Below, piece by piece: positions 33,912 to 45,234 of a stretch of 64,000 nt of DNA. Numbering within the stretch: position 1 is the first letter of the stretch; the number at the start of each line of letters is the position of its first letter. The position numbers were made by a program, and so were the translations under genes. The stretch comes from Maea johnstoni (Eukaryota; Annelida; Polychaeta; Spionida; Magelonidae), in NCBI GenBank assembly GCA_963942565.1, contig OZ012690.1, forward strand, positions 8,187,088 to 8,251,087, in the 5' to 3' direction. The notes beneath the pieces were generated by a model, which did no database searches, was not told the origin of the DNA, and saw nothing but the letters and a program-made list of their open reading frames with translations.

Positions 33912-33964
33912 TGGTACTACCGAAAGGGCCACATTGTTTTGTTCCCTTACCCTCACCCCACATC

Positions 33965-34190
33965 AGGGTCTTAGCCTGGATTTCAAAAATGCCTGTCCAA
34001 AACCGCAATTCCTAAATTTCTGCCAGTCCAGATTTAACTACTCAGCTACTTCACATCCTTATACCAACTACATTTAATAGCCTATTGTGTCAAAAAAAGC
34101 CTGTTGACACTTCGGCTATGTCTTGAAAAATGTTTCTTTTTGGAAATATTTGGTTATTACCCCCGACTCAGCTACTTCAAATCCTTAAAC
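33965..34190 (-). mobile_element. hAT-like MITE (340-bp subgroup), reverse, diverged
   Basis: CAGGGTCTTAGCCTGGATTT, then AAAATGCCTGTCCA, ATTTCTGCC and TTCACATCCTTATACCAACT match the reverse of 25289-25624. The other end is unclear. Confidence 0.55.
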
Positions 34191-34200
34191 CAACTACATG

Positions 34201-34543
34201 CAGGGCTCGACGCTAAGGGTGAACCTATGGCCCCAGGCCAGTAAAAATTCCCCAAAACAGCTTCGGGCCAGTGAAAAAAGACCTCAACTGGTCCTACAGG
34301 CCCGGTAAACATTTGGAGACATTCTTGTTAAAAAGTTTCCCACCGAGAATGTCCGCAAATGTTTTTGAAATAAATGAAGATAAAATCTATTAAGATAAAT
34401 GTTGTGGTGAATTTTATGCAATTTTCTTTCTTGTTATGTTAAAGAAAAAATGTAGGACCAGTAAAAATGTTGCAGGACCAGCAGATGCTAGGTGTTACTG
34501 GTCCTACAGGGCCAGTATCATTTTGAGTTAGCGTTGAGGCCTG
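34201..34543 (+). mobile_element. hAT-like MITE with 5-bp TSD, intact
   Basis: CAGGGCTCGACGCTAAGG at the left and TTAGCGTTGAGGCCTG at the right. ACATG flanks it at 34196-34200 and 34544-34548. It is 343 bp and matches 57766-58103 along its whole length. Confidence 0.82.
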
Positions 34544-34659
34544 ACATGTCATAGCCTATTGTGTGAAAAAAGGGAAATTGCTACTTCAGCCATGTCATGG
34601 AAGATGAGTTGTTGGGAAATGCAGACACATGAACGTAATTGAGAGAGATGTGGAACTGC

Positions 34660-34810
34660 TGAAAGGGTAGACTAGGCTTCTAGTCCCTAAAGAGTTGACA
34701 TGAATTCCCTTCTGTGTTGACCGAACACTGTGTTGTAGTACCAGGTATGGTAGATAAGTTTTGAATAAATTTACCACTATGGCCACCTAGACTATTTGTC
34801 GCCTGTTATC
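34660..34810 (-). repeat. Interspersed repeat of about 220 bp, minus-strand copy
   Basis: TAGACTAGGCTTCTAGTCCC at the left corresponds to the GACTAGAAGCCTAGTCTA end of 3912-4130, followed by reversed blocks. Confidence 0.55.
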
Positions 34811-34814
34811 AGAA

Positions 34815-35695
34815 TACACATGACAGGAAAATACACATGACAGCCTAGAAATCTTGACTATGGCCGCAACTGAAAGGAAAACTTTGTTTTGTTTCCTTAG
34901 CCCCTTAACATCACCCCACACCACGCCTGGGCCAGCTAGAGATTGCACATGCATCTTATTAGACTTTGGACATGCTCTGCTAAGTGATATTCTGCTGAAA
35001 GCACATTTTCCAGAAACTTGATCACACAGTTTTCATTTTTTAATTGATTAGAATCTGGTTCTGTACATGTACACTAGCTATAGGTCACCAAACTGCAAAC
35101 TTATGCCCCTGAAGTGTGTGTTTAACAGTGGATCATTCAGACCCTTATAAAAACTGCATTGTTTTTTATCAAAGCTTATTACGGTTTTGTGTGGCATTTC
35201 TTTGTTTGATAATAGGGCAATTAACTTTTTTTGTATAATTGCTTAACTATATACAGCATTGATCTAAACAGATAAACGGGAATAATGGTGAGAAGCTAGA
35301 TAAATCTTGATTAGAGTTGGTTGAAAGGTTATCTTAATAGAGATAGATATATTAGGGCATATGTTTTATATACATGAAGCTAAAAAAACAAACATGTTGT
35401 TCATTTAATAAGTAAATTCAGTGTGTGCCTTCGTGTGACTTTGTGTGAACTGTGAATTATCTAAGATTTGAACTTAATAAGACTTTCGGGAAAATACATT
35501 TTAGTTTGGTCTTGCCCAAATGGCCAAGCTGATTTTCTGAATACTGCACATGTATTCTTTTATATAAAATGACACAACTAGGCAAAATGATACATTGCCC
35601 CCTAGTTCATATTAGACTGCTTCATCAGAATTCTATGATGGCTGACACGGATACAAATCACCATTTCAAATTTTCTGAAATTAGGAGCATGCAGG
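34815..35695. other. Intronic DNA without recognised features
   Basis: No exon, RNA gene or repeat family recognised. Confidence 0.35.
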
Positions 35696-35699
35696 ATGA

Positions 35700-35929
35700 G
35701 GCCTAAAAAACTTGTTTGTTTCCTGTAACCCTACCCTAACAAGTTTTTATTCAAAAAAATCCCTACCCTAAATTTTTTCCGCCCTCCCGACTCCCAATCA
35801 TTGTAAAACATGCATAAAACACACATTTTTGACCCAAAAAAATATGCAAAAAAAATATTTTTTACCGACCTACCTACCCTATTTTTTTTCGGACCGTTAC
35901 AGGAAACAAACAATTTCTTTTTTTAGGCC
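35700..35929 (+). mobile_element. PIF/Harbinger-type MITE (HB1), intact reference copy (230 bp)
   Basis: GGCCTAAAAAACTTGTTTG and CAAACAATTTC...TAGGCC are long inverted ends; both carry a TTTCCTGTAAC or GTTACAGGAAA block. The flanks are TGA at 35697-35699 and 35930-35932, a 3-bp duplication. Other copies have TTA or TAA. Confidence 0.85.
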
Positions 35930-36160
35930 TGAGATAAATCAAAACCATTATCCATTAAAGAATGTTAAGTAAAAGTCATCAATTATAGAAATAGTATAAC
36001 CTAATCCTAGTTTAAAGTATCAATATGCTCCTGGTGGTCAGGAAAGGAAAATGCCATGAAATAGGCTTCTACAGATGAATGTGGGGAATCTCCTGATGTT
36101 GGGTGGGTGTAGACTGGTATGATAAAGTGAAATGGCCAAATACCTAAAAGCTAGTCACAA

Positions 36161-36530
36161 TACCAGCCTGAAATGGTCAAATATCTTTCTAGTGGACAGG
36201 CATTTAAATCTCAAACGCAGTTCTATCTGTTGACTGTCAGTCAGACCAGGGTTTGAAATTGAAGAATCTTGTACACCGGGCACTGAGAAAAATTACAATG
36301 TCACCGCAACCCTGAACGGGAAGAATTGGCAATAGATAAATGAGTCTCGATACCAGCCTGAAATGGTCAAATATCTTGGGAGTGGACAGGCAGTTATCTC
36401 GAACACAGCTCTATCTGCCGACTGTCACTCAGAACAGGGTTTGAAATTGAAGAACCTTGTACACCGGGCACTGAGAAAAAATGTCACCGCAACCCTGAAC
36501 GGGAAGAATTAGGCAATAGATGAATGAGAA
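36161..36530. repeat. Two-copy tandem duplication, 190-bp unit
   Basis: TACCAGCCTGAAATGGTCAA begins copies at 36161 and 36351; the shared tail ends CCTGAACGGGAAGAATT. About 90 percent alike by eye. Confidence 0.9.
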
Positions 36531-36732
36531 ATGAGGAAGCTGTGTACTTTCTCATAGGAATTATCTGTGAAGCGTTGACGTCTGAAGCTTCTCTGTAAAT
36601 ACTTGCTACTTCTAACAACTCTTATCGAAGGTCTGGTATTTACTACAAGGAGTCTGTCTAGGGTGGAAACAAGCTCTAGGTATGCACAGCCAGTGGTACA
36701 GAATTTATAAAGCTGTGCGTCAGTACTGGGTC

Positions 36733-37050
36733 CAGGATCTTAGCCAGGATTTAGAAAGTGGGTGCCCGAAATTATCAATTGTAAAATTTTGGGACGTCCT
36801 ATTTTTCGCAGGAGATCAAAATATACGGAGATTATAACCATAAACATGTGTTTACTAAAGTGAAATAAAGCATACTTTCCTTGTTCAATGTCATGGGAAC
36901 TATATAGAGGTAGAACAACCAACTTCAATTATATGCTTGAGATTGACATTTTAAGAAATTCCATACACAAATATTTGGGTGTCCTGAGGGGTGGTCTTTG
37001 AGGGTCTGGGTGTCCAAATGACACCCAGATGCCCTGCTTGTTAAGACTAT
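36733..37050 (-). mobile_element. hAT-A MITE, reverse
   Basis: ATCTTAGCCAGGATTTAG at the left and GGTGTCCTGAGG, then CCCTGC-TGTTAAGAC at the right match the reverse of the reference copy. Termini are decayed and no TSD was found. Confidence 0.7.
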
Positions 37051-37294
37051 CTTCCACTGGTCTCTCTCTAATAATTACAGTGCTGCCTAGCTAGGAAACA
37101 GGCTCCGTGTATGTACAGCCAGTGGTAAAGAATCTATAAAGCTAAGCATCAGTGCCGGGTCTTCACAGTTGTGTAGCTAGGAAAAAAGCCCTCTGTTTAT
37201 ACAACCAATGGGAGAGGATTTATGAAGCAAAGGATCAGTGATCATGGCTGATGGTCTGTAATAAAGTTATCACAGGCATCTGCTTGATAGTGTG

Positions 37295-37570
37295 GCAGAG
37301 TCTTCGCCAGGATTTAGAAACTGGGTGCCCAAAATAAGCAATTGTAAAACTTTTGGGTGTCCAAATTTTTAAGGGGGACCACAATATACTCAGATTTCAA
37401 CCATAAACATGTATAAATTTATCAAAATAGCCTTATACAATGTCATGGGAATTATAAGGATGAAAAAAATCCATTATAAGCTTGAGATTGAGATGGGTGT
37501 CCTGGGAGGTTCTTATTAAGGGTTTGGGTGTCCAAAAAGGCACCCAGACGCCCTGCTGGCTAAGACAGTG
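37295..37570 (-). mobile_element. hAT-A MITE, reverse
   Basis: CAGAGTCTTCGCCAGGATTT at the left and CCCTGCTGGCTAAGACAGTG at the right; interior as in the family. Confidence 0.72.
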
Positions 37571-37839
37571 TTTAGGATTATCTTTAACACATACCAAACA
37601 TGTGATCTAGTAGTACACATGAAGTGTTATTTAATGATCACTATTGATCAGAGATCTCCATGTAAAATATCATCTAATTGTAATTGCTCTGATACTATAA
37701 TTCCTTGGAAAGATATTTTCAGAATGCACATTCTAGTCCACATAATAATAAGTTTGATACTTGATTCCAATATATGGATGAGTAAGAAATGTGTATAGAA
37801 TTGTGCATGCTGAAGTATTTTACCTTACCTAGCTATAAA

Positions 37840-38055
37840 CCTATTAATGTCTGGAGATCTTCCTTACAAATGTTGTCTGGATCTATGATCTACGATATAA
37901 ATAGTTCATAATTAATCAAAAGTTCACAAAATATTTTAAGGACAATTATGAATTTTAATTAAGATAAGCATTTCTTTTAAAAAAATTGTTTTACGAAAAA
38001 TGCTTATATAACAAAGATATTACCAAAATAGTCAGAGCACTACGGCATAAACTGG
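37840..38055 (+). mobile_element. TTAA-flanked MITE (family TT2)
   Basis: CCTATTAATGTCTGGAGATC at the left, with TTGTCTGGATC and TTCACAAAATATTTTAAGG inside, and a GG|TTAA right end. The left target is changed to TAAA. Confidence 0.65.
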
Positions 38056-38284
38056 TTAACTTTATCTAGATTTAGAAGAATTCACAGCTGAATCTGTTAC
38101 ATATATCTCATAGTTTTTTCTTGTTAGCTAAGAGGTCTGAAGTGTTTGAAGTTGAACTCTGCTATCCTGGGGTTGTAATGTGATCTGATATACCTTGATA
38201 TGAGGAGAAAGTGGAGTACTACTAGGCTGACATTAATCTACTTAACAAAGCACCTCTTGCACAATACCACACAGCGTGTCTTGA

Positions 38285-38515
<231 letters not shown>

Positions 38516-39079
38516 GGTGATATCTGCTTATGATCTAGCCTATATATGACAGGAAAAAGGAATATTAGATGAAATTCAAATTATCCATCAGTTCTCGGAT
38601 ATGTTTTTTCTCTGACATGTCAGTGCTAAAGACACTCTTATATATAGCAAGGGTAGCATGAATGTGGCAAAGCATGTTTGTGATGCGAACTCTTCGATAA
38701 CATGTGAAGGAAAGATGAAGGTGAATGAATAGTCTATGGTACCTTAGCACAAAGTGCCTCTTCCTTATCTGTTAGGCCATCCTTATAGATAGATAGATAA
38801 TCTTTATTTCAAGGCGGTAATAATCGTACATAGTAAACACGAGCTGCCAGGGCTCTTGGCCGACTGCAAAATAACAATTTAAAATGTAACATATACAGGG
38901 TGTAACAGCAATATAAATGATAAGTAGAGGGGAAGTATGTTGACACATATTAATTGTCAATGAGTAATATCTTCAGTCTTTCAGAACACATATTTATGAT
39001 TTTGAAGTAAATTAGCAGATACTCCTGCTCGTTGACTGGTATTTACTTATAGCAGCAGAGAGAGCAGGTACAGTTTAAG

Positions 39080-39195
39080 TTACAACCATGGACATGTAAT
39101 TATTCATTGAAATAAGGCACAATATCCTTATTCAATGTCAACTGTCATGGGAATTATTTTGAGACGAAGGAAAACACCCTAGATCTAAGCATCAT
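39080..39195 (-). mobile_element. hAT-A MITE, internal fragment
   Basis: TTACAACCATGGACATGTA, GAAATAAGGCA, CTTATTCAATGTCA and GTCATGGGAATTAT follow the reverse order of hAT-A. Both ends missing. Confidence 0.45.
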
Positions 39196-39601
39196 TTTGA
39201 AACTGCCCTCACTTATTGGCCAAGCCAGCATTACATTAGGAGGGTTAGGGTTGTAGTAGGTCAGGTCTTTTTGGTAAGATTTGTTGTAATACTGTATATT
39301 GTTTGCTAAGAAGAGCGGAGGGGGTCGGTTGTTGTCTTAGTTATAATGTCATGATGAGAATGAGTAAGATGCGTAGTTATACTGTATTGCTTGCTAAGGC
39401 CTAAAAGAAAGTCAGCTGTTTGCTATAACCCTACCCTAACAAGTTCCTACTCAGAAAAATCCCTACCCTAGATTATTCTGCCCTTCCAACTCCCAATCAA
39501 CATAAGACATACATAAAACACACGTTTTTGAACCAAAAAATAATACAATTTTTTTTTACCGAACTACCTACCCAATTTTTAAATTTGGACTGTTACAGGA
39601 A

Positions 39602-40103
39602 CATGGTCTTAGCCAGCAGGGCGTATGGCTGCCTTTTTGGACACCCAAACCCTTAAAAAGAACCCCTCAGGACACACTTTTTTTTTAGTGTGGAATTTCT
39701 AAAAATCTCAATTTCAACCTTATAATTGAATTTTTCATCTCCTTATAATTCCGATGACATTGTTAAATGATATCAAGCCTTATTTTGATGAATTTATACA
39801 TGTTTGTGGTTGAGATATGAGTATTAATGCTGCTGATGGCTAATTTGACCAATACAAAATGATGCAAAAAACTTGAATAATGACTGAAACTCTGGCACAT
39901 GTGTACTTATCTGAGAGTGCTCAACGAGAGCTTTCCAATGAATACCAACATGACAGGGTTTAGATGATTTTCAAAAATCTTTGCGTCTGCATGCTTTGGA
40001 TGAAAGTAGCCTCAGCATTGGAAGGGTTAAAAATTTGGATGCCCCAAAATTTTACAACGGCCAATTTTAGGCACCCAGTTTCTAAATCCTGTCTAAGACA
40101 CTG
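39602..40103 (+). mobile_element. hAT-A MITE nested in HB1, split by PB1
   Basis: CATGGTCTTAGCCAGCAGGG and TCTAAGACACTG ends, with perfect 8-bp duplication TACAGGAA at 39594-39601 and 40104-40111, inside the HB1 terminal repeat. It contains the PB1 copy 39828-40026. Confidence 0.88.
39828..40026 (+). mobile_element. PB1 MITE nested in hAT-A
   Basis: The left end is shortened (TTAA followed directly by TGCTGCTGATGGC, lacking the CCCTTA start), and the right end CATTGGAAGGG|TTAA is intact. About a dozen host bases next to the left end are missing. Confidence 0.78.
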
Positions 40104-40139
40104 TACAGGAAACAAACAATTGTTTTTCTAGGCCTAAGA

Positions 40140-40545
40140 TGATCGTTGGGGTCTGTTGTATGGAGATAGAGGTTGTCTTAGTTATGAAGTCATGATGAGA
40201 ATGAGGTCATAGTTTATCGTAGTGCAGGGGAGGGGAGGAGTGGAGGACTGGTTTATGGTCTGACCCTGTACACCCTGGATAAACAAGTGGTACTACCATA
40301 CCAATCATTGGGGGGAGCACTCAGGGTCTTCAAAGCTGGGACCTGTCTAGCCTAGTCTACCCATATTTAGTTCTATATTGGCTCACCAGGCGGCCAGCAA
40401 GGGTCTATTTGGATTTCTGACTGACCAGGGTGACCACCACTGGTGCCATCTATCAACAGCATCTAAAACTAACACCTAAATATTGAACAAAAGATAGGCC
40501 AGAACAGAGAAAAGCACAATATAAGTAAATCATAGACTAGGAGCT
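40140..40545. other. Intronic DNA, mostly unassigned
   Basis: A weak match to the GGTGGTGCCATC...GACTAGAAGCCTAG repeat is seen near 40430-40550. Otherwise nothing is recognised. Confidence 0.35.
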
Positions 40546-40547
40546 AG

Positions 40548-40808
40548 TCTAGGACCTGTCCTGCCTGTCTTTTGGACAGGCAGTTTCCTAAAAACCTCCT
40601 TTTCTAGTAATAACTAAATTATTATCCTAACAAACCATCCTCTGGGACATAGCTGAAGCGTGTGAATAGCGCCTTTTGACACAATAGGCTATAAAATGTA
40701 GTTATTATAATGATTTGAAGTAGATTAGTAGCTAAATTTGGACGGGCGGAAATTTTGGTATTGCTGTTTAGGACAGGCATTTTTAAAATCCTGGCTACAA
40801 CCCTGGGC
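40548..40808 (+). mobile_element. hAT-like MITE (340-bp subgroup)
   Basis: CCTGTCCTGCCTGTCTTTTG, TAATAACTAAATTATTATCC, TAACAAACCATCC and ATCCTGGCTACAACCCTG match 25289-25624. The left terminus is eroded. Confidence 0.65.
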
Positions 40809-40945
40809 ATCTGGGAGTCATTTGGACATCTACACCCTCAAAAATCACCCCTCAGAACATCCATATCTTTTTGAGAGGAATTTCTAAAAATGTCAATCTA
40901 AAGCATATAATTTGATTTTCTAACCTTAGTAATTCCCATGGAAAG
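40803..40945 (+). mobile_element. hAT-A MITE, left part
   Basis: CTGGGCATCTGGGAGTCATT, CACCCCTCAG and GAGGAATTTCTAAAAATGTC match the left half of the family, directly abutting the preceding element. Confidence 0.5.
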
Positions 40946-40987
40946 TGAATCCCACAGAAAGGGACTGTGCTACTGAATAACTAGACA

Positions 40988-41218
40988 GCAGGGACGTGTT
41001 AGCCAGGATTTAGAAACTGGGTGCCCAAAATTGACAAAAAGGAAAATTTTTGGGGTGTCCTATTTTTCAAGGTAGACCGCAACACACTCTGATTACAACC
41101 ATAAACATGTATATACTTATTGAAATAAAGCATAAAATCCTTATTCAAAGACAGGAATTACATTCAGGTGGAAAAACTTTAAATTACTCACAAAAGAACA
41201 CTTGGGTGTCCTGAGGCA
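40988..41218 (-). mobile_element. hAT-A MITE, reverse, right end truncated
   Basis: CAGGGACGTGTTAGCCAGG, AGAAACTGGGTGCCCAAAAT and CTTGGGTGTCCTGAGG, cut off where the next element begins. Confidence 0.6.
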
Positions 41219-41220
41219 TT

Positions 41221-41532
41221 AATTGTCTTAGCCAAGATTTTGAGAATGGGTGCCTAAAATGGGGTAGCACAAAATGTCGGCATTACATGGGGCGTACATT
41301 ATTCTCGGGGAGACCATAGTATCTTCAATTTACAATCATAAGGATACATTTTCTCATTAAAAAACTGAAAAATATCTTTGGGTCATGTCCCAGCATTAAC
41401 ATTGATGTCTAAATTTCATTTCTTTTGCTTGAGAATAGCGTTTCTAGAAATTCATCACAAAATAATTTGGGTGTCCTTTTGAGGGTTTGGGTGTCTTAAT
41501 GACACCCAGACACCCTGCTGGCTAAGACTATG
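41221..41532 (-). mobile_element. hAT-A MITE, reverse
   Basis: ATTGTCTTAGCCAAGATTTT at the left and CCCTGCTGGCTAAGACTATG at the right; the interior is more diverged than other copies. Confidence 0.65.
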
Positions 41533-41830
41533 TCCTGGGGGTGATTTTTGAGTGTTTGGGTGTCCAACTGATGGCCGCTAGACAGTGTTCTTTCAATGTT
41601 TGACAGGCAGACAGCCATAATTCTATTACCACCAGTGAGCTCCGCTTACCCAACCACTAAACACACCCGGCCCCCCACGCCCCTCTCAGCTGACAATGTT
41701 TAGACTACTAGTAAGTGCTAAATTTCCTACACTGACCACTCATCGCTTGCGTGTGGGAGAGTTGTCCAGTAGGATGGTAATCAATACTGTCCTCTCAGTG
41801 TCACAGTGTCCCATGTTCTCCTGTCATTAA

Positions 41831-42264
41831 CCCATTAATGCTTAACCCTTATGCTGCTGCTGGCTAATTTGGCCAATACAAAATGAAACAAAAAACCTGA
41901 ATAATTACTGAAACCCAAAAATATGGGTCCTCATCTGAGGGTACTCAGTGAGAGCTATATCCAATGAATACCAACATGACAGGATTTAGATGTTTTTCAA
42001 AAATCTTTGCATTCTGGTGCTTTGGACGGAAGTAGCCTCAGCATTGGAAGGATTAAGAGTTCCTTCGAACATTGTTGTCTGGATCACGGATACTTTTGAT
42101 AATAACACAGGAATTAGGAATAATTTTACAAAATAATGATGGAGAGTTGGTGATAACGTCCTGATGAACATTTCTTCATCAAATATTTTCCTCACTACGC
42201 TCTTGCCTGCAAGATTTCATCAAAATTGCGAAGGCTGCTTTTGGCCGCTGTGAGCAATAATGGG
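41831..42264 (+). mobile_element. TTAA-flanked MITE (TT2), split by PB1
   Basis: TTAA|CCCATTAATGC on the left and GCAATAATGGG|TTAA on the right. Without 41846-42052 and one TTAA its length is about 223 bp and it aligns with 9330-9558. Confidence 0.85.
41846..42052 (+). mobile_element. piggyBac-type MITE (PB1) nested in TT2
   Basis: GC-TTAA|CCCTTATGCTGCTGC and GCATTGGAAGGA|TTAA-GAG. The empty site GCTTAAGAG is preserved in the intact host copy near 9347, which confirms the TTAA duplication. Confidence 0.92.
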
Positions 42265-42284
42265 TTAATACTGTCCTCTCAACC

Positions 42285-42598
42285 TAGTCCTAGCCAGCAA
42301 GGAGTCTGGGCATCATTTGGACACCCAAACCCTCAGAAATTTCCCCTCAGGACGCCCAAATATTTTTGAGGGTAATTTCGGAAAATGTCAATTTCAAGCA
42401 TATCATTGATTTTTTTTACCTCAATATTTTCTTGACATTTTATAAGGTAAATACACTTATTTCAATAAGTACATGTAAATATGTCATATTTAAGGAAATA
42501 CATGTTTAGGATTGTAATCTGAGTATATTGTGGTCTCCCTTGAAAAAAAGGATGCCCCCAAATTTAAAATTATTGCTTAATTTGGGCACCCAGTTCTA
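42285..42598 (+). mobile_element. hAT-A MITE, diverged
   Basis: TAGTCCTAGCCAGCAAGGAG, TTTGGACACCCAAACCCTC, CCCTCAGGACGCCC and TTTGGGCACCCAGTTCTA. The right end has lost the GGCTAAGAC terminus. Confidence 0.6.
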
Positions 42599-42768
42599 CT
42601 GTCGCAGGGGGAATGAGTGCATAGCCTAGTGGTTGCAGCATTGCGCTTTAACTCATTCATGTCTGTCACGCAAAAAAACGATATTGCATATTCTGTCACA
42701 AATATATATTTCGGAATATTGGTGAAAGAACAGATTTAATCTTCAACTTCCTTCATATATCTATTTAA

Positions 42769-43233
42769 GGCCACTCCAATTTAATTACTTGTCTTATGAG
42801 CTTTTTTTGGAAAAAAAATCCTGTCAAACTCCAAAAAAAAAAAGAAAAAGTCAACTTTGGTGTCTTACGGACGAAAGTGGTTTTGAAATTTTCTGTCAGA
42901 CTCCAAAAAAAAAAAAAAAAAGTGCAAGTTTTAAGAATATTCTTTGTAAGGGTGATTCAATCAATTACAGGAAGCTATCATTGCTGTAGTAGAGCCTCAG
43001 ACTTGAGGAGGTATACCTCCCACCCTTCAGGTTACAGGGATTAATAGATTGATTGATTTTATTTAGTTGAGAATATGCTGGTAAAAACATATTGCTATCA
43101 GTCCTAGTCGACAAACTCTAAAAAAAATAAAATAAATAAAAAAAGTCACATTTTTCAACTTTTTTTTTTATTCCAAAATGGCTCATTTCCTGCCTCCTGA
43201 GCTCGTAAGACAAGTAAATAAATTGGAGTGGCC
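42769..43233. mobile_element. PIF/Harbinger-type element (HB2), short copy (465 bp)
   Basis: GGCCACTCCAATTTAATTAC and AAATAAATTGGAGTGGCC are inverted ends, flanked by TAA at 42766-42768 and 43234-43236. Both subterminal regions have poly-A or poly-T tracts beside CTGTCAGACTCC-like sequence. No coding capacity. Confidence 0.9.
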
Positions 43234-43455
43234 TAAGTCCATTTGCAAAGTGATTTAGTTATTTTTATAAGTCTGGTTTACCCATGCAGGTTTTTGCTAC
43301 TTCCAGACCCTAGTGTGACTATACAACTTCAATCGCATCATAGCTTCCTATTACATCAAACAATAATCTTATCATTGCATATGTTAAATGTCCCATACAC
43401 AGATATCCATCCAGAGACTGACTTGTAAATGCATGCAGAAACCACTCTGTGGTAA

Positions 43456-43661
43456 CCCTTCCATTGCAAAGGCTACTTTCCTCCTAAGTACAAGGACGCA
43501 AACATCTTTGAAAAACATCTAAACACTGTCATGTTGGTACTCATTAGAAAGCTCTCGCTGAGTACTCTCAGATGAGTGCCCATTTGCCAGGGTTTCAGCC
43601 ATTTTTCAGGTCTTTTGCATTGTTTTGTATTGGGAAAATTAGCCAGCAGCAGCATAAGGTG
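43456..43661 (-). mobile_element. piggyBac-type MITE (PB1)
   Basis: GTAA|CCCTTCCATTGCAAAGG and GCAGCATAAGGTG|TTAA; the left target has one change. Confidence 0.78.
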
Positions 43662-43689
43662 TTAAGACAACAAATGGGCTGGTAAGCGT

Positions 43690-44880
43690 CTTATCTAATC
43701 TCCCGAGCTGGTCAATATCACAGACCCCCAGCTGTTGACTCTTGGTATCTACTGATCCACACCCCAACAAGCAACACACACTAGGAGAAGTATTGCCTGG
43801 CCATTAGGTCAATAGGGTCATGGCAGTGGTGAAAATAGACAGTAGCCCACCGGTCCGTTTCTACCTAAAATTTGAATGGGCCAGTAAAAGCCTATGTTTA
43901 CTTGCCCAGAAAGTCTGCTGAATATTCTGACTACATTATTTAGTAAGCATCACATCCAGTTTCACATTTCTTCTACATTAGATTATAACTTTCACAATTC
44001 ATAAATTTGGCGCAATTAACCGTGAATGTTCAGTTATGAAATGGCTGTTGGCTACCATTTTTGGTTATCAAAGTGATATGGACCACTACTTTTTCTGGTT
44101 GACCACTAAACTATTTATTTTGCTGGACCGTTTGACCACCAAGGCTTAGCAAACTGTTTTCAGCACTGTCATGGCACTACCCCATGGCTGAGATATCCAG
44201 CACATTTTCTTACAAGTATTTTGCTATATATTGTGTGGCCATTAGTCCTCCTGAGTCAACTCTTCTCTTTACAGTGTCTACTGATTCACATCCGAACAAG
44301 CACACACACACACACACACTTAGAGAAGTAGTCTCATATATATTGCCAGGCCATTAGGTCAATAAGGTCATAGCACTAGGGCTGTGCTCATCAGCCATTT
44401 TTTTTGCAATCAGATTAATTGACTATTTTTTTTCGATGTCGATTTTCTCGACTCGATTCTGTCGGGCGCGGTAGTGCTTGGAAAAGTGTGGTGGGGGCCG
44501 GACCAGCACCATGTAAAATACATAGCGTGGCCCTCACCCCACTTTTCCAAGCGTTACCTTAAGCTGTTTAGAAGTGGTTCAAATGAGGTAGGGTTAGGGG
44601 GGTGTGTATCTAGTCCGTCGCTCGATGTCAGAAGATGGTGAGTATCGATCATGAGACTTTCTCAAGCGCTCGATGTCCCGGCAATCAAGCACAGTCCTAC
44701 ATGGCACTACCCTAAAGCTGAGATGTCCAGCACACTTTCTTACAAGAATTTTTTTGTATTGTGTGGCCATGAACCTAAACACTTCCGAGATGTTCCTAAT
44801 GTATTGCTTGGCCATAAGTTCAATAGGGTCATATAGTGCTGAGAGGTCCAGCACCCTTAATAGTACTCACTTCCCCCTTA
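43690..44880. repeat. Degenerate tandem duplication of about 530 bp, interrupted by a hAT element
   Basis: GGCCATTAGGTCAATA-GGTCAT recurs near 43800, 44350 and (as GGCCATAAGTTCAATAGG) 44810. ATGGCACTACCC...GAGAT-TCCAGCACA...CTTACAAG recurs near 44167 and 44700. A (CA)n run lies at 44303-44319. Confidence 0.65.
44377..44699. mobile_element. hAT-type element, TAGGGCTGTGC ends
   Basis: TAGGGCTGTGCTCATCAGCC at the left and AAGCACAGTCCTA at the right. Flanks CATAGCAC (44369-44376) and CATGGCAC (44700-44707) are an 8-bp duplication with one mismatch. An inner inverted repeat, CTTGGAAAAGTGTGGTG, spans the middle. Confidence 0.78.
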
Positions 44881-44980
44881 GCTGAGAGGTTGAGCTTAGT
44901 GTTTCCTTACATTCTCTGGAATTTAGTTTTATAGGCTAATCACCCAATTGATTTCAGTCGAGGTTAAGTTCTGTGTTAAT

Positions 44981-45124
<144 letters not shown>

Positions 45125-45141
45125 TATACACACACACACAT

Positions 45142-45234
45142 ATGCCCCAGACAGGAGTCAAACCCAGGCAGTGGTGAGAGACGGCTAGCAGTCAATGGCA
45201 ATGCCTTAAACCACACAGCCATCAGGGCAGGCCC
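45142..45234 (-). repeat. tRNA-derived SINE, family 2
   Basis: Minus strand: GGCCTGCCCTGATGGCTGTG, GTGGTTTAAGGC, GACTGCTAGCCGTCTCTCAC and GGTTTGACTCC (B box). Homologous to 2962-3054. Confidence 0.65.

Larger units (their letters stand above)
39398..40134 (+). mobile_element. PIF/Harbinger-type MITE (HB1), split by hAT-A
   Basis: GGCCTAAAAGAAAGTCAGC and TGTTTTTCTAGGCC ends with TAA duplications at 39395-39397 and 40135-40137. It contains 39602-40103; without that insert its length is about 227 bp, like the intact copy. Confidence 0.88.
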
